Shown here one piece after another: positions 47,879 to 62,000 of a DNA stretch of 64,000 bases. Each line of letters opens with the position of its first letter. The first letter of the stretch is position 1. The notes under the pieces are model-generated. The model was not told where the DNA came from. It worked only from the letters and a program-made list of their open reading frames with translations, and made no database searches. Location of the stretch: positions 17,223,193-17,287,192 of the forward strand of contig CM060174.1 in assembly GCA_030549775.1 (NCBI GenBank), read 5' to 3'. Made by a program: the position numbers and the translations under genes. This DNA is from Tamarix chinensis. Taxonomy: Eukaryota; Streptophyta; Magnoliopsida; Caryophyllales; Tamaricaceae.

Positions 47879-48080
47879 CCTTCCTACATCATCCGAATTA
47901 TCCTGGTGAGTTTATACATTTCTAGGCTATATAGAGTGGATCTCCTCAAACACCACTGGGGTAATAGTCAGGGTGTTCATACCATCCTAGAGGTCACCCT
48001 ACTAGATTAACTCTACGTTCATCTCAGCAAACTCCTCTAACAACTGGTTATCTACAACAGGGGAGTTTACAGAGTGTAAG

Positions 48081-51030
48081 TGTAACACCCCTAAAATTAT
48101 GACTTGAAATTTTCATTTTATGAAAGTGATAATTATAAAATAGTGGGTGTTACCACCACACTCAACATAAGTTTAGTCTCCTCACCTTCTTTATGTCAAG
48201 TGCTAAAGCTCAAAATGAGTCAGATAAAAAAAGAAAGAAAAAGATAATACATCATCAAGGGTTTTACAAATGAGAGATTATCCATACAATAAGACCATCT
48301 AAATAATAAAGTGACATAGAGGCTTCAAAAAATAGTTAAAAAGGGCACAGAAGGTGCGATAGTGGTTTGCCCTTATACTCATCCAGTCCTTCAAATATTA
48401 CAAGAAAAGGGTGAATAGGCATAGGTTCCATTCACTCCTTTAGTCTAACTAGCCTTCTGGATTATGCTCCTCAAAATCATTCAGCCACTACATGCCACAA
48501 ATGTACTTCTTTGAAAAGTGATAGCATCAATACAACTTTCTCGTACTGAGTAAATCAAAATGCCTCCAAAGAAGTAGCATACCCACATTGCACTTAACAT
48601 ACAAATAAGGGATTCTAACAAAACCCATAAGATCACATGCAAAACCAAATTTTCATAACACGAATCCACATTATAGTTGACAATACTAGTTAGATTAAAA
48701 ATTTCCTAGCGAGGGTACTGAAAAAATTACTTCGAATTTCACAACTATTTAGTGGTATTAACAATCAAACTTTAAGTAGATCAGGGAAAGTTATTGATAT
48801 TCCAAGTAATCCAACCAAGTTCAAGCCATGCCTAATCCAATCTAGTTATATCATTCATATATCAATTCTCAAGTGGAATACAATCCCATATCCAAGAATA
48901 TGATCGTCAAGGAGGTAGTACTAAATCAATTCACTCAATTCCAGGGCAGAGCTCCCCAAGGAAGCCACACGACATATCAGTTGCGCATACTAAACCTTAG
49001 AACCTAAGTCCTTAAGTACACGTACCCTCTATAGGGCGTATGAAATACCTATAGAGCATAAGTGGGACCCTAGAAAAGAAGGCCCAACTATACACTCGGG
49101 GGCCAAATCTGAGGCACAAGATTCCTTTCCAAACTCATGTCTTCCTCTTTAAGTGGTTAGTGTCTTATGAAAGTCCAGGTTATTAATTTAAGAATACGAA
49201 TGTCTATAGCAGTATAACTTAGCCATCAATCAATCAACCAAGGGACCATGAGGGTCCCCACAATAATCAACCATCTAATGTCAAATCCAAAGGACCATGA
49301 GGGTCGCACCAATTCCACACCAACATGACCTAGGGTTAGGCATCATGTCCTAGCCTGAATAATTATCTAATCCAGCTATTCAATCCATTAGTTTAATTAT
49401 TTCAAAAATTATTTTGAGGCCAATACTTAAGTCAACTAGTCTAATTATTTGCTTTGAATCACATTTTTGCCCTAATGGCCAAAATTCCCTTCCACTTGTA
49501 ACTACCACATTTTCCTTCACTATATTGCTACGTTTACCTCTATAAGATATTTGTCATGAAAATGCTAACATAAAAGAGCTAATGATAATTTATCATATAA
49601 TAATTTCTTTGGTATGACAAAAGACCATATTAACAATAAGCATGGACTTAACATAGCACACATATACAATTCTAGCATACCATAATATTCATGCAATTTC
49701 CATGAATAACTTTGAAATTTGAATCATGGTATAAAAAATTTACATTTCTACCCCTAGAACATGTGACACATAATAATTACCACTGAAACACATTTATACT
49801 CTAAAGCCAACATGCTATACGTCCAAATTTATCTAAAATATCCAAGGGACACATTTAACTCATTAGTAGGTCGAGCATAAGGCACAACAATTTTTTGTTG
49901 AATCGTAACCCTAAACATGCACATTTTCCTTTAATGAATTCCATATATGTTGTCATAGGCATACACTCTAAATTTTTGAATATTTCCTAGGCATATAGAT
50001 ATTAGTATGGTACAATATATTATATTACACATCATAATATTCACATAAAAATGAAATATAACATGCTTTCATTTCCTGGCAAAACATAAATTACTTGATA
50101 ACCTCAACCTAGTATAATTTTTATCTTTGATAATTAACCTATCATTTTCACACAAGATTCTACCGTCTATAAATTAGTTCGATTTACCTTTGAGCTAAGA
50201 AAATAATACCATAAAAAGCATCTTCTAAGGATACTTTAAGCAAGGTCGGGATTACCTAAATTTTAATAGCACCATTCACACAAAAAGGTACGCATTACCA
50301 TCTATACTAGATAAAAATCACTATATAACAATCTAAGGGAATAAATGATAAAATAAGCTTAGGAATTTTATTCCAAGCCATGGGTACATGGAAACAACAT
50401 GTACCGCAAAAGCCGGGAAAAGAAGACTCACGCAGGGGGGGTGTTGTGGCTGCTCGGTATGGCGATGCACGAAGGAAAAAAAGGAGAAATGGTGGCACCT
50501 TGGTGGTTGGCTTCGGGGTACAAATGGAGTGAAGTGGAGGCTACAGGCAGGGACACTCAGTGCTAGAAGTAGGAGAAGAAAGGAAGGGAACTGTAGGGAG
50601 AAAAAGGGAGAGAACTAAAAGGGAGAGGGAGGAGGGGAGGTTATATGTTGAGCTTAAGAAGGGAAGGGGGATGGAAGGGATAATGATGGGGCATGCATGG
50701 GGAAGAGGGCGGCTGCAGGGTCTAGCTAGGCTGGACAAAACTAGTTGATTGTTGGTGTAGAGGGAGTTGTGTGCATGGGGGAAAGGAAGCTGCACACAGG
50801 AGTGTAGGCTATTGTGTGGGGGAAGGGAGAATAGTTAGATGGCTAAGCTAGGAGAGGCATGCGTCTGTGCAGGCAAGGGGAGAAGAGGAAGGGCTACCTT
50901 TTGGTTGGGGGCTGGGTTATTTACGTGGCTGGTATTACAGGTGGTTGGGGTTGGATAGTGAGGTCGGTTGGCTGGGGTTGCTAGGGATTGTGGTGGTGCA
51001 GGGGAAGCGTGTAGCAAGAAAATGATGGGT
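48081..51030 (-). mobile_element. LTR, truncated at its 5' end, fused to RNase H remnant
   Basis: The plus strand begins TGTAACACCCCTAAAATT, reverse complement of a GGTGTTACA end. The following CAAGTGCTAAAGCTC motif parallels the LTR terminus at 41790-41936. The pyrimidine-rich block (purine-rich on the plus strand, 50400-51030) follows in the expected order for a minus-oriented copy. The AT-rich first ~300 bp of the LTR are missing: the sequence passes directly into RNase H at about 51040. I infer a deletion that removed integrase and the start of this 3' LTR. Confidence 0.75.
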
Positions 51031-51039
51031 TGAGTTTGG

Positions 51040-52356
51040 GGAATTTGTAACCATGTTGAATCTTTTAGTCAGTGAATAATTTGCATCTGGTCCCATAAAG
51101 GTAGTGCCTCTAGATTTTAGTGTGAAAACAACCGCGACCAATTTCAGATCATGAATTGGGTAGTTTTGTTTGTGCCTCTTCAACTAATGGGTAGCATAAG
51201 CTTTCACCCTCATATTCTGTAGCAATACACACTCTAACCCATGCTTGAATGCATCATTGTACGCCTCATATCCTTTAGATCTCACTAGTAGAGTTGGAAT
51301 ATGTGTTGTAGTTAGAATTTTATTTAGTTCTTGGAATGCCCTTTTGCAAGTTCATCCTAGTGAAACCTAGTAGTTTTCTTTGATAGGTTTGTCAGAGGAT
51401 GGGTAATCCTTGAAAAATTCTGCATGATGCATCTATAATATATGGCCAAACCCAAAATGCTACAAACCTCCGACACATTTATTGGGGCCTTCCATTTTGT
51501 AATAGCTACTATCTTTGTCGAGTCCACTATAACTCCCCCAACTGATACTATATGTCCTAAGAAAGTGACTTTGGGAAGCCAAAACCCACACTTAGATAGC
51601 TTAGAGTACAACTGGTGCTCCCGAAGGAGGGACAAGACAGTGCGAAGGTGTTGCAAACACACTTCCTTTCCTCAAGATTACTCCAAAATATTATCAATGA
51701 GCACCACTAGTCGAGTAATGGCCTAATGATCCTTATAATCATATCCATGAAGACAGGAGGTGTATTGGTAAGCTCAAAAGGCAACATCGTGAACTTATAA
51801 TACTAATATTGAGTCAAAAATGTTTTCTACATTATGTCACCATTCTCAATGTGTAACTAGTGGTATCCTAATCTTAGGTTAACCTATTGTAGCACCCCCT
51901 AGCTGACTAAGAAGATCGTCGATTATTAGGAAAAGGATACTAGCTCTTAACTATCAATTGATTCAGCCCTCGAGAGTCAATGTAGAGATGGAGGCACCCA
52001 TCCTTCTTCCTAAGGAATAAGATAGGTGTTCCCTATAGAGATATGCTCAGTCTAATGTATCCATGGTCCAACAACTCCTCTAGCTGAGTCTTCAACTCTT
52101 TTACTCCACTGGTGCCATCTTATGCAGGGTCATTAACACAGGCTCGGCCTCTAACACTAGATTTATGATAAATTCAATCTCATGCAACGGTGGCATACCT
52201 AAGATCTCCTCTAAAAACACATCAGAAAATTCCCAACCCATAAGAATGTCAATTAAGGCTGCCAAATCCTTATTTAAATTATAGACACTATATAAGTAAA
52301 CACCAAGTACCCCTTCTTAATCAATGACTGTAGTCTGATAGCAAAGACCACCTTTG
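51040..52356 (-). pseudogene. Chromovirus-like RT and RNase H remnant
   Basis: Minus strand, high to low: EFSDVFLEEILGMPPLHEIE near 52210, then decayed RT with the palm region, and [40 protein letters not shown] and [20 protein letters not shown] (51660-51400). RNase H then starts QNYPIHDLKLVAVVFTLKSR (51180). These match the connection and RNase H regions of plant chromovirus Pol. Stops and frameshifts are frequent. RNase H is cut short at about 51040. The N-terminal side is interrupted by the solo LTR at 52357-55232. Confidence 0.87.
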
Positions 52357-55232
52357 TGTAATACCCTAACCCAAAATCCTTCAAATCATATTTAGAAATA
52401 TGTTGATATAAAATTAACGAGTTTTTTTTTTGAAATGGGCTTGAAATTCTAATAAAACTATGAGTTTTAGGAGTAACGATTGACTAATTTTTATTACCAA
52501 TCTACTAGGGTGCTCAAAAAATTATGTTCTTGACAAACCATTCAACTGTTTTACCCAAACCAATCGACTAGTTTACCTACGATTTTAGATCCATTTCTAA
52601 TTTTTATTTGAATTTATCTCTAATGATAACGAAAACTTCCAATTAGAGTCCAATTATACTAATAAGCATATATTAGTTCTATGTTATTATTTTCACATTA
52701 ATTATATAATTATAAAATTTTAATTAGCAAATTTTTTTGAAAAAGCCACTTTTAGAGGAAAACATCCCCTTTTTCTTCTCCTTCACCTCTCCCTATATCT
52801 TCTAGTAGATGGGGTTGCGAGCTTGACTTTGTGCACCCGTATCTAACTTTCCAAACCACTATCATACCTATTACTGACTGCATTCAAACCCCACAAAGTC
52901 CACCCTCACTTCCTGGCTTGCCCATACTCAACCTCACAATTCTCATCCCCATTTTCCCTAAGAATTTCAATTAGCCTTACCTCAATACTCCTCATTGCTA
53001 ATAAATTCTCATTCATTACTTATGTTCATACTCTCTTCTCCTTTCTCCTTGTGGAAATTTTCACAAAGTGCAGAGCAACCTCCTATTTTCCTCTCTTCTT
53101 CCGTCTACTAAGAGAAATAGAGTTTCTCTCTATCCTTCTGTTTTATCTTGCAAGAATTGTTTTTATTTATCTTCTTCTAATCTCAGTTTTAGTTCTCTCT
53201 TGATCTCCTTAAGCAAAGAGGAATTAAGGTTGAGAAAAGTTGGAGATTCATCTCCCCCTTTTGACACCCTAATTTTTGAGTCAAAGGTCATGTTTTTGTC
53301 TCTCTTCTTCACCTAATTTTCTTATTTTTTAATGAAGTTTGGAAAGAGGATTTTAATGGTTTTTCACTTTGATTCTCTCAGGAATTAAATTTTTATTAGA
53401 TAAGCCATCTAGTAGGAGTTTTGTGCGAGAAGAATTGCTTCAAGGTAAGAAATTCTTATCTTTAATATATTAGGTTTCAATGGTATATTGAGGTTCCATG
53501 TTTTGGTGCTTATATGAATATGGTCTAACTATGTTCCATGTTATGAGCTTGTGGTATACTTCTTCTCAAGTATATGTTGCTGAGATTCTATGGTTTTAAG
53601 CATAAAATGGGTTGTTCGAACATAATTAGTTTAAGTGTGTACATTACCATGTGTCCATGTTATTCTATATGTGCAGCATGTATTTTTATGTGCTTTTTGA
53701 CATACAAGCATGCTTAAAATTAGTTCCTCCAACCCATTGACAAATTTTGTAAGCATTCAAATGGTTTAGAGTTTTATATTGGTTGGTTATGAGATAAGTC
53801 AATTAGTTTGGTAAACCAGTCAATTACTTTCAATGAACTATCAATTAGTTGGTCAAACCCATCTAATAGTGTCCTTAAAAACCAAAGTGGTATGGTCTCG
53901 GTTTAAACCCATTGATATATTAGACAAAACTTGTTAACTAGTTACTATAACCGATCAATTGGTTAGCTAAACCAATCGATTAGTTGCTCTATAGCCCAAA
54001 ATGGGTTAGTCTCTCTTTAGACCCATCAATTGGTTTAACCAAACCAATCAATTAGTTCACATGAATAGCTAACCAGTGAGGGAAACCAATGGACTAGTTC
54101 ACTTGTGTTGCCTTGGTCTAGGTCTGGTACAACCACACTAGTCGATCGGTTTAGAGGACCTATCGACTTGTATGGTTTAAAGACGATTGATTTGTTATAA
54201 GTTGATGTGTTTCTCATATTCCTTTTGTGTTGATACTTCTTTGTATTTATAACATTTTAATTATGATTTCAATTATGATTGACCTGATTTAATATGAACC
54301 ACTATGGTGGTATTTGGGACTTGATGTTTTTAAGTTTAGTTAGATCTCTAAACACCTTTTTGTTATAAGGTGAGTTGGTGTGAGCACTATAAAACATCTA
54401 GTTGTTGGATTTTATGCCTAAAAAGGTGTTTTGTGTGAGCATTATAAAACACCCAATTGGTCTTATGGTGTGTTGTTAAAATACCTATTTGATTATGAGT
54501 GGATTTTATAATGAATTGTGTGGCCATTGAAGGAAGGATTCTAATATGGTTTGTATTGCATGGATTGCGACATATTTACTACATCTTTTTATTCTATGAT
54601 TCTATGCAAGCCTAACTTATCGTACTTGAGTTGTACTGATATGATATCACCGTGTTGTTATGTAACTTCAATATATTTCATGATCCTTACCATGTTTTAG
54701 GTAGTATGTTTTACCAGTACTTTACTGTATTGATACTACAATTGTGTGGTCCCTATGATGAGCTAGCTTTTGGTCTGAGGAGAAAAGTAAAATTTATAGA
54801 TTTATGATGTTCAATTAGAGTATAGTGAGAGTAATGACGTAGGCTATTACTTGGGGTTGGAGGCTTATATATATGCTTAAAAGTTAGGCTAACCATTTAT
54901 TAGCATTTTACCCACTACATTAGGATGTTTTTGTATTTTTAGTTATTTAAACTCTTAGCTTGGTTTTGGGTATTTAATTTTGTAAACTACCAAGTTAATT
55001 TTATCTATAATATTGTTCAAGTCTTACTTATCTTGTGTTGTCACATTATTATTATTAAGATCATGCATTCATTTGTTCAATGTTCTTTTCTGCCTTTCAT
55101 CAGGTATGATTCAAGTGATGATCGCATCTCTCTCATGGTTAATATCACGGTAACATTCCCCAATTTTTTTCCAAATGCTTTTTCATTGTATTAAAAATGA
55201 AATATTCTTATCCAAAAATTTGGGGTGTTACA
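52357..55232 (+). mobile_element. Solo LTR, 2876 bp, target duplication (C/A)TTTG
   Basis: Starts TGTAATACCCTAACCC and ends TTTGGGGTGTTACA. The flanks are CTTTG (52352-52356) and ATTTG (55233-55237), four of five bases equal. A pyrimidine-rich part (52760-53310) lies near the start as in the other plus-oriented LTR. 52540-52590 and 53760-54200 hold many copies of short motifs such as AACCAATCGATTAGTT. 54350-54500 has a ~75-bp imperfect repeat containing GTGAGCACTATAAAACA. It interrupts the pol gene of an older element between protease and RT. Confidence 0.88.
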
Positions 55233-56219
55233 ATTTGTTGTGGACGTAAGCTTGGATTTCCTATATGAAACCCTAGTACCCTTTGGGGCTCACTATACTA
55301 TGCATTCTTGTACAAAGTCTATCATGTACACTATTTTCCAATCTTGACATCAAAATCTCATAGATCCATTTTAACTAAATCCATTAGGAAGTCTACCCAA
55401 CCTATCACTAAGGTTAGCTATTAGTAAAGCCTAATGAAGTCCATCCTATCTCCCGAGGGTAACAATAGACTCCTAGCTATAATTCTCATTGTAACAAATT
55501 AGTGTCTTTCTAAAGGTTACTATTGTTCAAGGATTTTAACACTTGATCTTAGGACCCTCACTTTTCTTGATGGTGGACCAATAAATACAATACAAACCTA
55601 GGGCAACACAATTCTGCCTACTATTTTCACAAGTGGACGAGTATATATAATACAAACCCAGAGTAGCACGCTTTGTCCACTATTCTCATTGGTGGACTGG
55701 TATATATGTATAAGGTACAACCAATCCCATCTCAAATGATCTTCCACTTTATGTTATTAGTGTCTTATTTATTTAGATACCATACACAGACATGCACAAG
55801 TCAAGTGTAACTCCTCCCCCACTACCACCCTAGTCAAACCCTATCCCCTTCAAAACCTTAGTTCCCTCAACCCAAATAAACCTTCCCCCTTAATGATCCT
55901 TTGAGTCCCTAGATTATCCAACAACCCTAAACATGCCATTAGAAACCCCATTTCATGCATGAGTCATCACCCATTTACCTCGTTCCTCTCACATGATAGC
56001 AATTGGCCCCTAGGGTCAGCCCTCAAACCCTATTTTAGACAAATTGGCTTTAAGCCCCTTCTCTTCTACTTATTTAACCCTAAGCATCCACAACAAAGCA
56101 CATGTTACCATTATTATACATCCCCTAAAGTTTTATAGCCTAACTCCATTTTGTACATGTGATACAAACCTCCCAAAGGACTCCTCTTGAAACACTTATT
56201 TCCCTTTACTAGCTATATC
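55233..56219 (-). other. Pol remnant then unresolved repeat sequence
   Basis: 55238-55310 continues the minus-strand pol frame across the solo LTR insertion (reading into TTKVVFAIRLQSLIKKGY when the insertion is ignored). From about 55500, phrases such as GGTGGACTGGTATATAT and TTAGTGTCTTAT recall the interior of the LTRs at 49000-49200. This could be the decayed 5' LTR of the same element, but I could not align it. No gene is supported. Confidence 0.4.
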
Positions 56220-56891
56220 CACTATTTTGGAAGGGGAAATAATAATGGCAATTAATAACGGTGATTTTGAAACCATTTCCAAATGCATGAAAATTTATGT
56301 ATGGGATAGTTGAGGAAGTTTTGATAACAATTATAGTTTAAAACCACTACTAAAACCTCCACCATAAAATTACAAATGGTAGTTTGTATTAAAGATACAT
56401 GTAAAAACCGTTATTAAAAGGACCATCAGTTTTAATAATAAATCCTATAGGAACCATTATTAAAAACTTAATATTTTGCCTTTTATTTCATTCAGTTCAT
56501 GTTTTGTGCCAAAAAATTTAGATTCTCTTATTCTGCCCCTTTCCTCTCTTACTATCATTCTCTTGTAAACCCTTGCACCACCACACTATGCGCCACCACT
56601 CCTTCTCCTCTCAATGCTAGGCAGCCACCACTCTTTCTCTTTCACTACACCAACTTCGAGCAACCATTCATTTACTTGCCCTACTACACCACAGCTATTT
56701 TTAGCATTGCATGTCCTACAATTCTTATATGCCTTGCCTGCATTCAGTCCCCCTTACTGGGTCATGTTCATAGGTGGTCGCCGCTCTCCTCTTACTCTTC
56801 ATCAATTCTCTTGTTCACCACTATTTCTCTTCCTGCCTCTGCTCCTCTTACATATGGTTTTGTTCTTTTGTAGCTTATTCTCTCCACTTAT

Positions 56892-56899
56892 TATATACA

Positions 56900-56932
<33 letters not shown>

Positions 56933-57000
56933 GTGTATATATATATATATATACACATATATGTATGCATGTATATATGTATGTATGTATGTATGTATGC
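56892..57000. repeat. Palindromic ATAC/GTAT microsatellite
   Basis: (ATAC)n on the left, a (TA)n-rich centre and (GTAT)n on the right make a near-perfect inverted repeat of roughly 110 bp. Confidence 0.93.
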
Positions 57001-57136
57001 CTACTGATGTAGGTTGTAGTGTGTGTTATTGAAGTATTGCAGTTTATTGTTGAAAAATGTGTTGATGAAAAATGTTGTTGTTCACTATTGAATTTTTCTG
57101 TGTAATATATTAACATGCATAAGTATTTCGCCGACC

Positions 57137-57173
<37 letters not shown>

Positions 57174-57461
57174 TACCGTTGTAGTGCTCAATTACCAAGA
57201 GATATAAAATAATTAAAAAATTAAGTAACGTCACTCATAAAAACTATATGTATGTATACATTTTCATTAATAAGTATAGGGCACTATGATTTTAGGAAAT
57301 GCCATAAAATTAAATAAAAATATATCTTACATATGCACATCATTAAAAGAAAATTTCAATTAGAGTTGCATGTTAATAATTTTTATTTGATGAGGATTAA
57401 ATAGACATAGAAAATCAAGAAGCTATAAAAGTGAATAATTAAATAAAAAGGAATAACTATG

Positions 57462-57573
<112 letters not shown>

Positions 57574-59019
57574 ATAGTAATGTATATGATTTAATAGGGT
57601 TTAATTATATTTAGTTAGGTTTAGGATTAGGGTTTATTAGGTTTATGGTTAGTTTTTATTATAACTTATTAGGATTAGGGTTAGGGTTTATCATTTATTA
57701 TACTAAATATGATAATTAATATATCCCCTTATAACAAACTATTATATACATTATTATAAACTCTAGTTTCAATAATATCATATTATTATCTTATCAATAT
57801 CTACTTGATTTTACTATACGTAGTTTGAATGATTAGATGATAGTTTGATGTTCAGCCAATTTTTTAAATATATAAGTCAAGATTATGTTCTGATTTTAAA
57901 CATATCGATTGTAATAAGAAGAAGTTTGATTCAACTTAACTCATTAACAAATCTAGTGGGCGTAAATGAAAGGATGTGTTTGGTAATTTATCTTTTCTTA
58001 ATATTTAATGAAAAATTTATACCAATAGAAAATTAAATAAAAATCAATTCAAGGTTATAACTTTTATGATGAGTATCTTATGTAGATATATTGTTAGCTT
58101 TAAATAGTTGGTTAAGACATGGTAGAATATATTTATGATTTATTTATTTAGTCGAAAAGTTTACATATTCTGTAATTTAGATCCTTTTGAGAACAATCTT
58201 GATCTAGTGGTTGTTCTCTTTTGTAGGTAGTGAGATTTCCCTCATTGCTCTGACATACCCTCCACCATATCAATGCATGGTGCCAAATGTTGATCTACGG
58301 ACTCATGTCATATGGTTATACAATGAGCTAGGTCAGTTATATACAAGTTGCACATCATATAACCTATTCCATTTCAGATCACATCACCAACTCTTGACCA
58401 CACATGAGATTTATTAAAGTTGAGGTGTTTACGAGAGAGTATGATCACATATCTAGAAAGCTAATGGTGATTAGTGATCATTGGATGTTTCGTCATAGTT
58501 ACCTCCCAGCATCAACCCCCTAGAGTATCCATGACTAGACTCTCTATTTATGATGTGAGAAAATAGATGACATATCGGGATGACTAGACTTCAAGAGTGA
58601 TAGTTGTTAATCGGGCTTGATAAGACTACTAAGGGATTTAGTTTTATAGTTATGTGTTTTTCTTAGTTAGGTGTTTGGACTTTACCAACCTTTTGATGTA
58701 TACAATGCTGCTATTGCTCTAATCCCGTAGCATGCATATCTTTTGTAATTTGTACCATTTTATAATGTTTTGATATTTATGTATGTATTTATATATATAT
58801 ACATAAACTCTTTTTTACGTATGAGTGACTTGAGTATTGAGATATTTTGGGAAATGTGTTCTCATGATTTGTGTATGTGTGTGTGTGTTGTATATATATA
58901 TATAGAGAGAGAGAGAATAGAATGATACATTTGAGTCAAATTCTTTCCAAGCATAAGTGGTTTGTGAATTATTAAACCTATAATTGAATTTATTTGTAAT
59001 AATTACTTTTTCATAAGAT

Positions 59020-62000
59020 ACATCCAGATTTAAAAACTATAGATCGGGAATGGTTGTTTATAAATTGTTTGTCTAGAGAAACTAATGAAGGAGTGGAGTT
59101 ATTCATCAAGTTTACATTTCAGCATGCTTAGGACTCTATTAGAATAGTCTGTCCTTATTTGAATTGTGCTTATATTCGGCATGTTAACACTGATGATTTG
59201 AGAGATCATTTATTTGTGAACTAGAGTCTAAATATGATAATGAGGAAGTTAGGAAGGAAAGTAGTGGATTATCATTTGAGAACTATGAAGGATATTCATT
59301 AGAGGAGATAACTCAAAAGGTTGAGGAAAGTGCTCAGAATTATCCAAAAATGTTCAAGAAGTTATTGAATGGCTCAAGGAAACCTTTGTACAGTGATTAA
59401 GACATTAACTAAATTATTCACTACTTTAAGGTTATACAACTTAAAAGCATGTAATAGATGGAGTAATAAGAACTTCACATAATTATTAACACTTGTAAAT
59501 GATAGGATTTCTAATGATAATGTTCTACACAATCATACCTATGAAGTGAAGAATATTCTTTCCTCTATGGGCATAAGTTATAAGAACATACATGTATTTT
59601 CTAATGATCGTATTTTATTTTCCTATAAGAATTTGTCTTTGTATAGTTTTCTTAATCCTAAATGTAAATCACCATGATATAAGAAGACCAAGGTGAGAGA
59701 TAAGGTATTATGATATTTTCTTATAATACTAATATTCAGGTGGATGTTTAATGATGTTGAAGATGCAAAGAACTTGAGATGACATGTTGATGTGAAGATT
59801 GATGAAGGGATTCTTAGATATCCATCTGACTCTCCACAATGGATGATGATTGATGGCTTGTTCCCTGAATTTGGTAAATAATCAAGAAACATGTGCCCTA
59901 TGCTTTCCACGGATGGAATGAATCTGCACAATCAAGGCACCTATAGTATATGGCCTTTGATTTTGGTTATATACAATCTACCTTTATGGATCTATATAAA
60001 ATGCAAGTATATGATTTTGTCTTTACTCATCTCAAGGTCAAACCAACTAGGGAATGATATTGATGTTTATTTGGCACCTTTGATTGATGATTTCAAATTC
60101 TTATGGGATATGTGCATTGATGTATTTGATGCTGATGTAATTCTCAAAACACCCTCTTAGATCACAAAGTTAATTTTAGTCTCAAGAAGGAATGCTCAAA
60201 TTTGGACAGAAAGTAATTAGCAATTAAATAACGAAAATGAACCAAAACTCAAGAACACACTCAAAGTTCTGGGATCTTAGGCAAGAACTCAAGACAAACT
60301 CAAAGCTCACCCTAATCTTATAACTCAAGACGAACTCAAAGCTCTAAGGAAATAATCTTTAACTTGAGACAAACTCAAAGCAAAGAGAAAACCATAAGGT
60401 GTATTATGAATAATTAGGAATTATTATTCCTCTCTTCAAACTTGTACTTATAGGAAATATCATACAGCAAAAGAAAGCCAACGGTTTTTCTGAATAATAA
60501 CCCCAAAACTGTTCAGCTATAACATCTAAGAATTAAAGATATGCCCCCCTTTTAACTCCCCTCATTAAGGCATCAAATGCTTCTTAATGAATAGAAATGA
60601 AACAATAGCAATTCCTTAATCTGGCGCACCTTTTGCTTCCCTTCTTAATGGGATTAAATACCCATTTGAAAGAACTACATTATTTATTATAATAATAAAA
60701 ACATGAAAATAAAAATAAATAAGACTAAAATAACCATGGATCTCCTTGGGCTTCTACTTGCTTGGTCTTTACTGAATAAGGCTTTAATCACACACCTAAG
60801 TAAGGCATGTAACAGATTCTGACTTGTGAGCAAATGGGAAAAACCCAAGGGCTTCCAAAACAAGTGCCACAGGTTCATGGGCCAAGTTTGACTTTGGATC
60901 AGATGCATACTATGAAGAAAATTTCACTTTGAGATCAATATTATTATGTACTATAAATGATTTTCCATTGCATGGCAACTTGTTAGGTTATAGTGTGAAA
61001 GGCCATTAAGCTTACCTAATATCTGATGAGAATACTTCATTTGTTCAGCTAACACATGGCTAAAAGACTGTCTTCCTTGAGCATCATAGATTTTTATAGA
61101 AGAATCATCATTATTGTAGGTAAAGGAAAACATTCAATGGCTTCCGGGAAGATGGGCAGGCACTAATATAGTTAACGTGTTGACAAGTGTGGCTTAAGAT
61201 GAAACGTTTGAGTATTAAGTTTGGAAAGAAGAATAAGGATAAGCCTCCATTGTTTGGGGTGGAAGAATATCTCTATATTCTTTGACCTTCCTCATTAGAA
61301 ATCTCTTTATATGAGACCTACCCTTGATGTGATACATATCAAGAAAAATATATGTGACATTCTTATTGGTAAATTACTTAATGTTCCATGAAAGACTAAA
61401 GATGGCATTAATGCTCATGTGGATATAGAAGAAATGTGTATTAGATAGGATTTGGCACCATGAAATAATGAAGAAGAAAATATTTACCACAAGAGTGTCA
61501 TACTCTCTCTAGAAAAGAGAAAATTATATTTTACAAATTCTTAATTAGTGTCAAGGTTTCAAAAAGGTATTCTTCAAATGTCAGAAGGCTTGTGTCCATA
61601 AAAAAGTTGAAACTAATTAACATGAAGTGTCATGATTGTCATATTTTAATGCAGCACTTGTGGCCAATAGTCATACATGGAATTTTGCCACAGTGAGTTT
61701 GAATTACTATCTTGAGGCTTTGTTGGTTCTTTCACACCATCTGCTCCAAAGTTATACATCCTAACAGTCTTGATGCCTTGTAAAGAGGGATTGTGATTAC
61801 TTTGTACTAGCTGAAAATGTATTTTCCACCCTCATTCTTTGACATTATAGTGCATGTAACTATTCATTTAGTTTATGAGATAAAAATTCTAGGACCTATT
61901 CATGGGCACTAAATGTACCCCTTTGAGCTGTTTATGAAGTTGATAAATGGTTATGTGAAGAATCAATATCAGCCAAAAGGATGTATTGTTGATATTTACC

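Noticed and set aside
47879..48080. Possible gag tail (Gln/Pro/Ser-rich plus frame)
   Set aside because: Too short and without a zinc knuckle or capsid motif; left unassigned between two elements.
56614..57012. 132-codon protein with an IHTYIHTYIH tail
   Set aside because: The tail is the ATAC microsatellite; the head has no similarity I recognise and overlaps other open frames.
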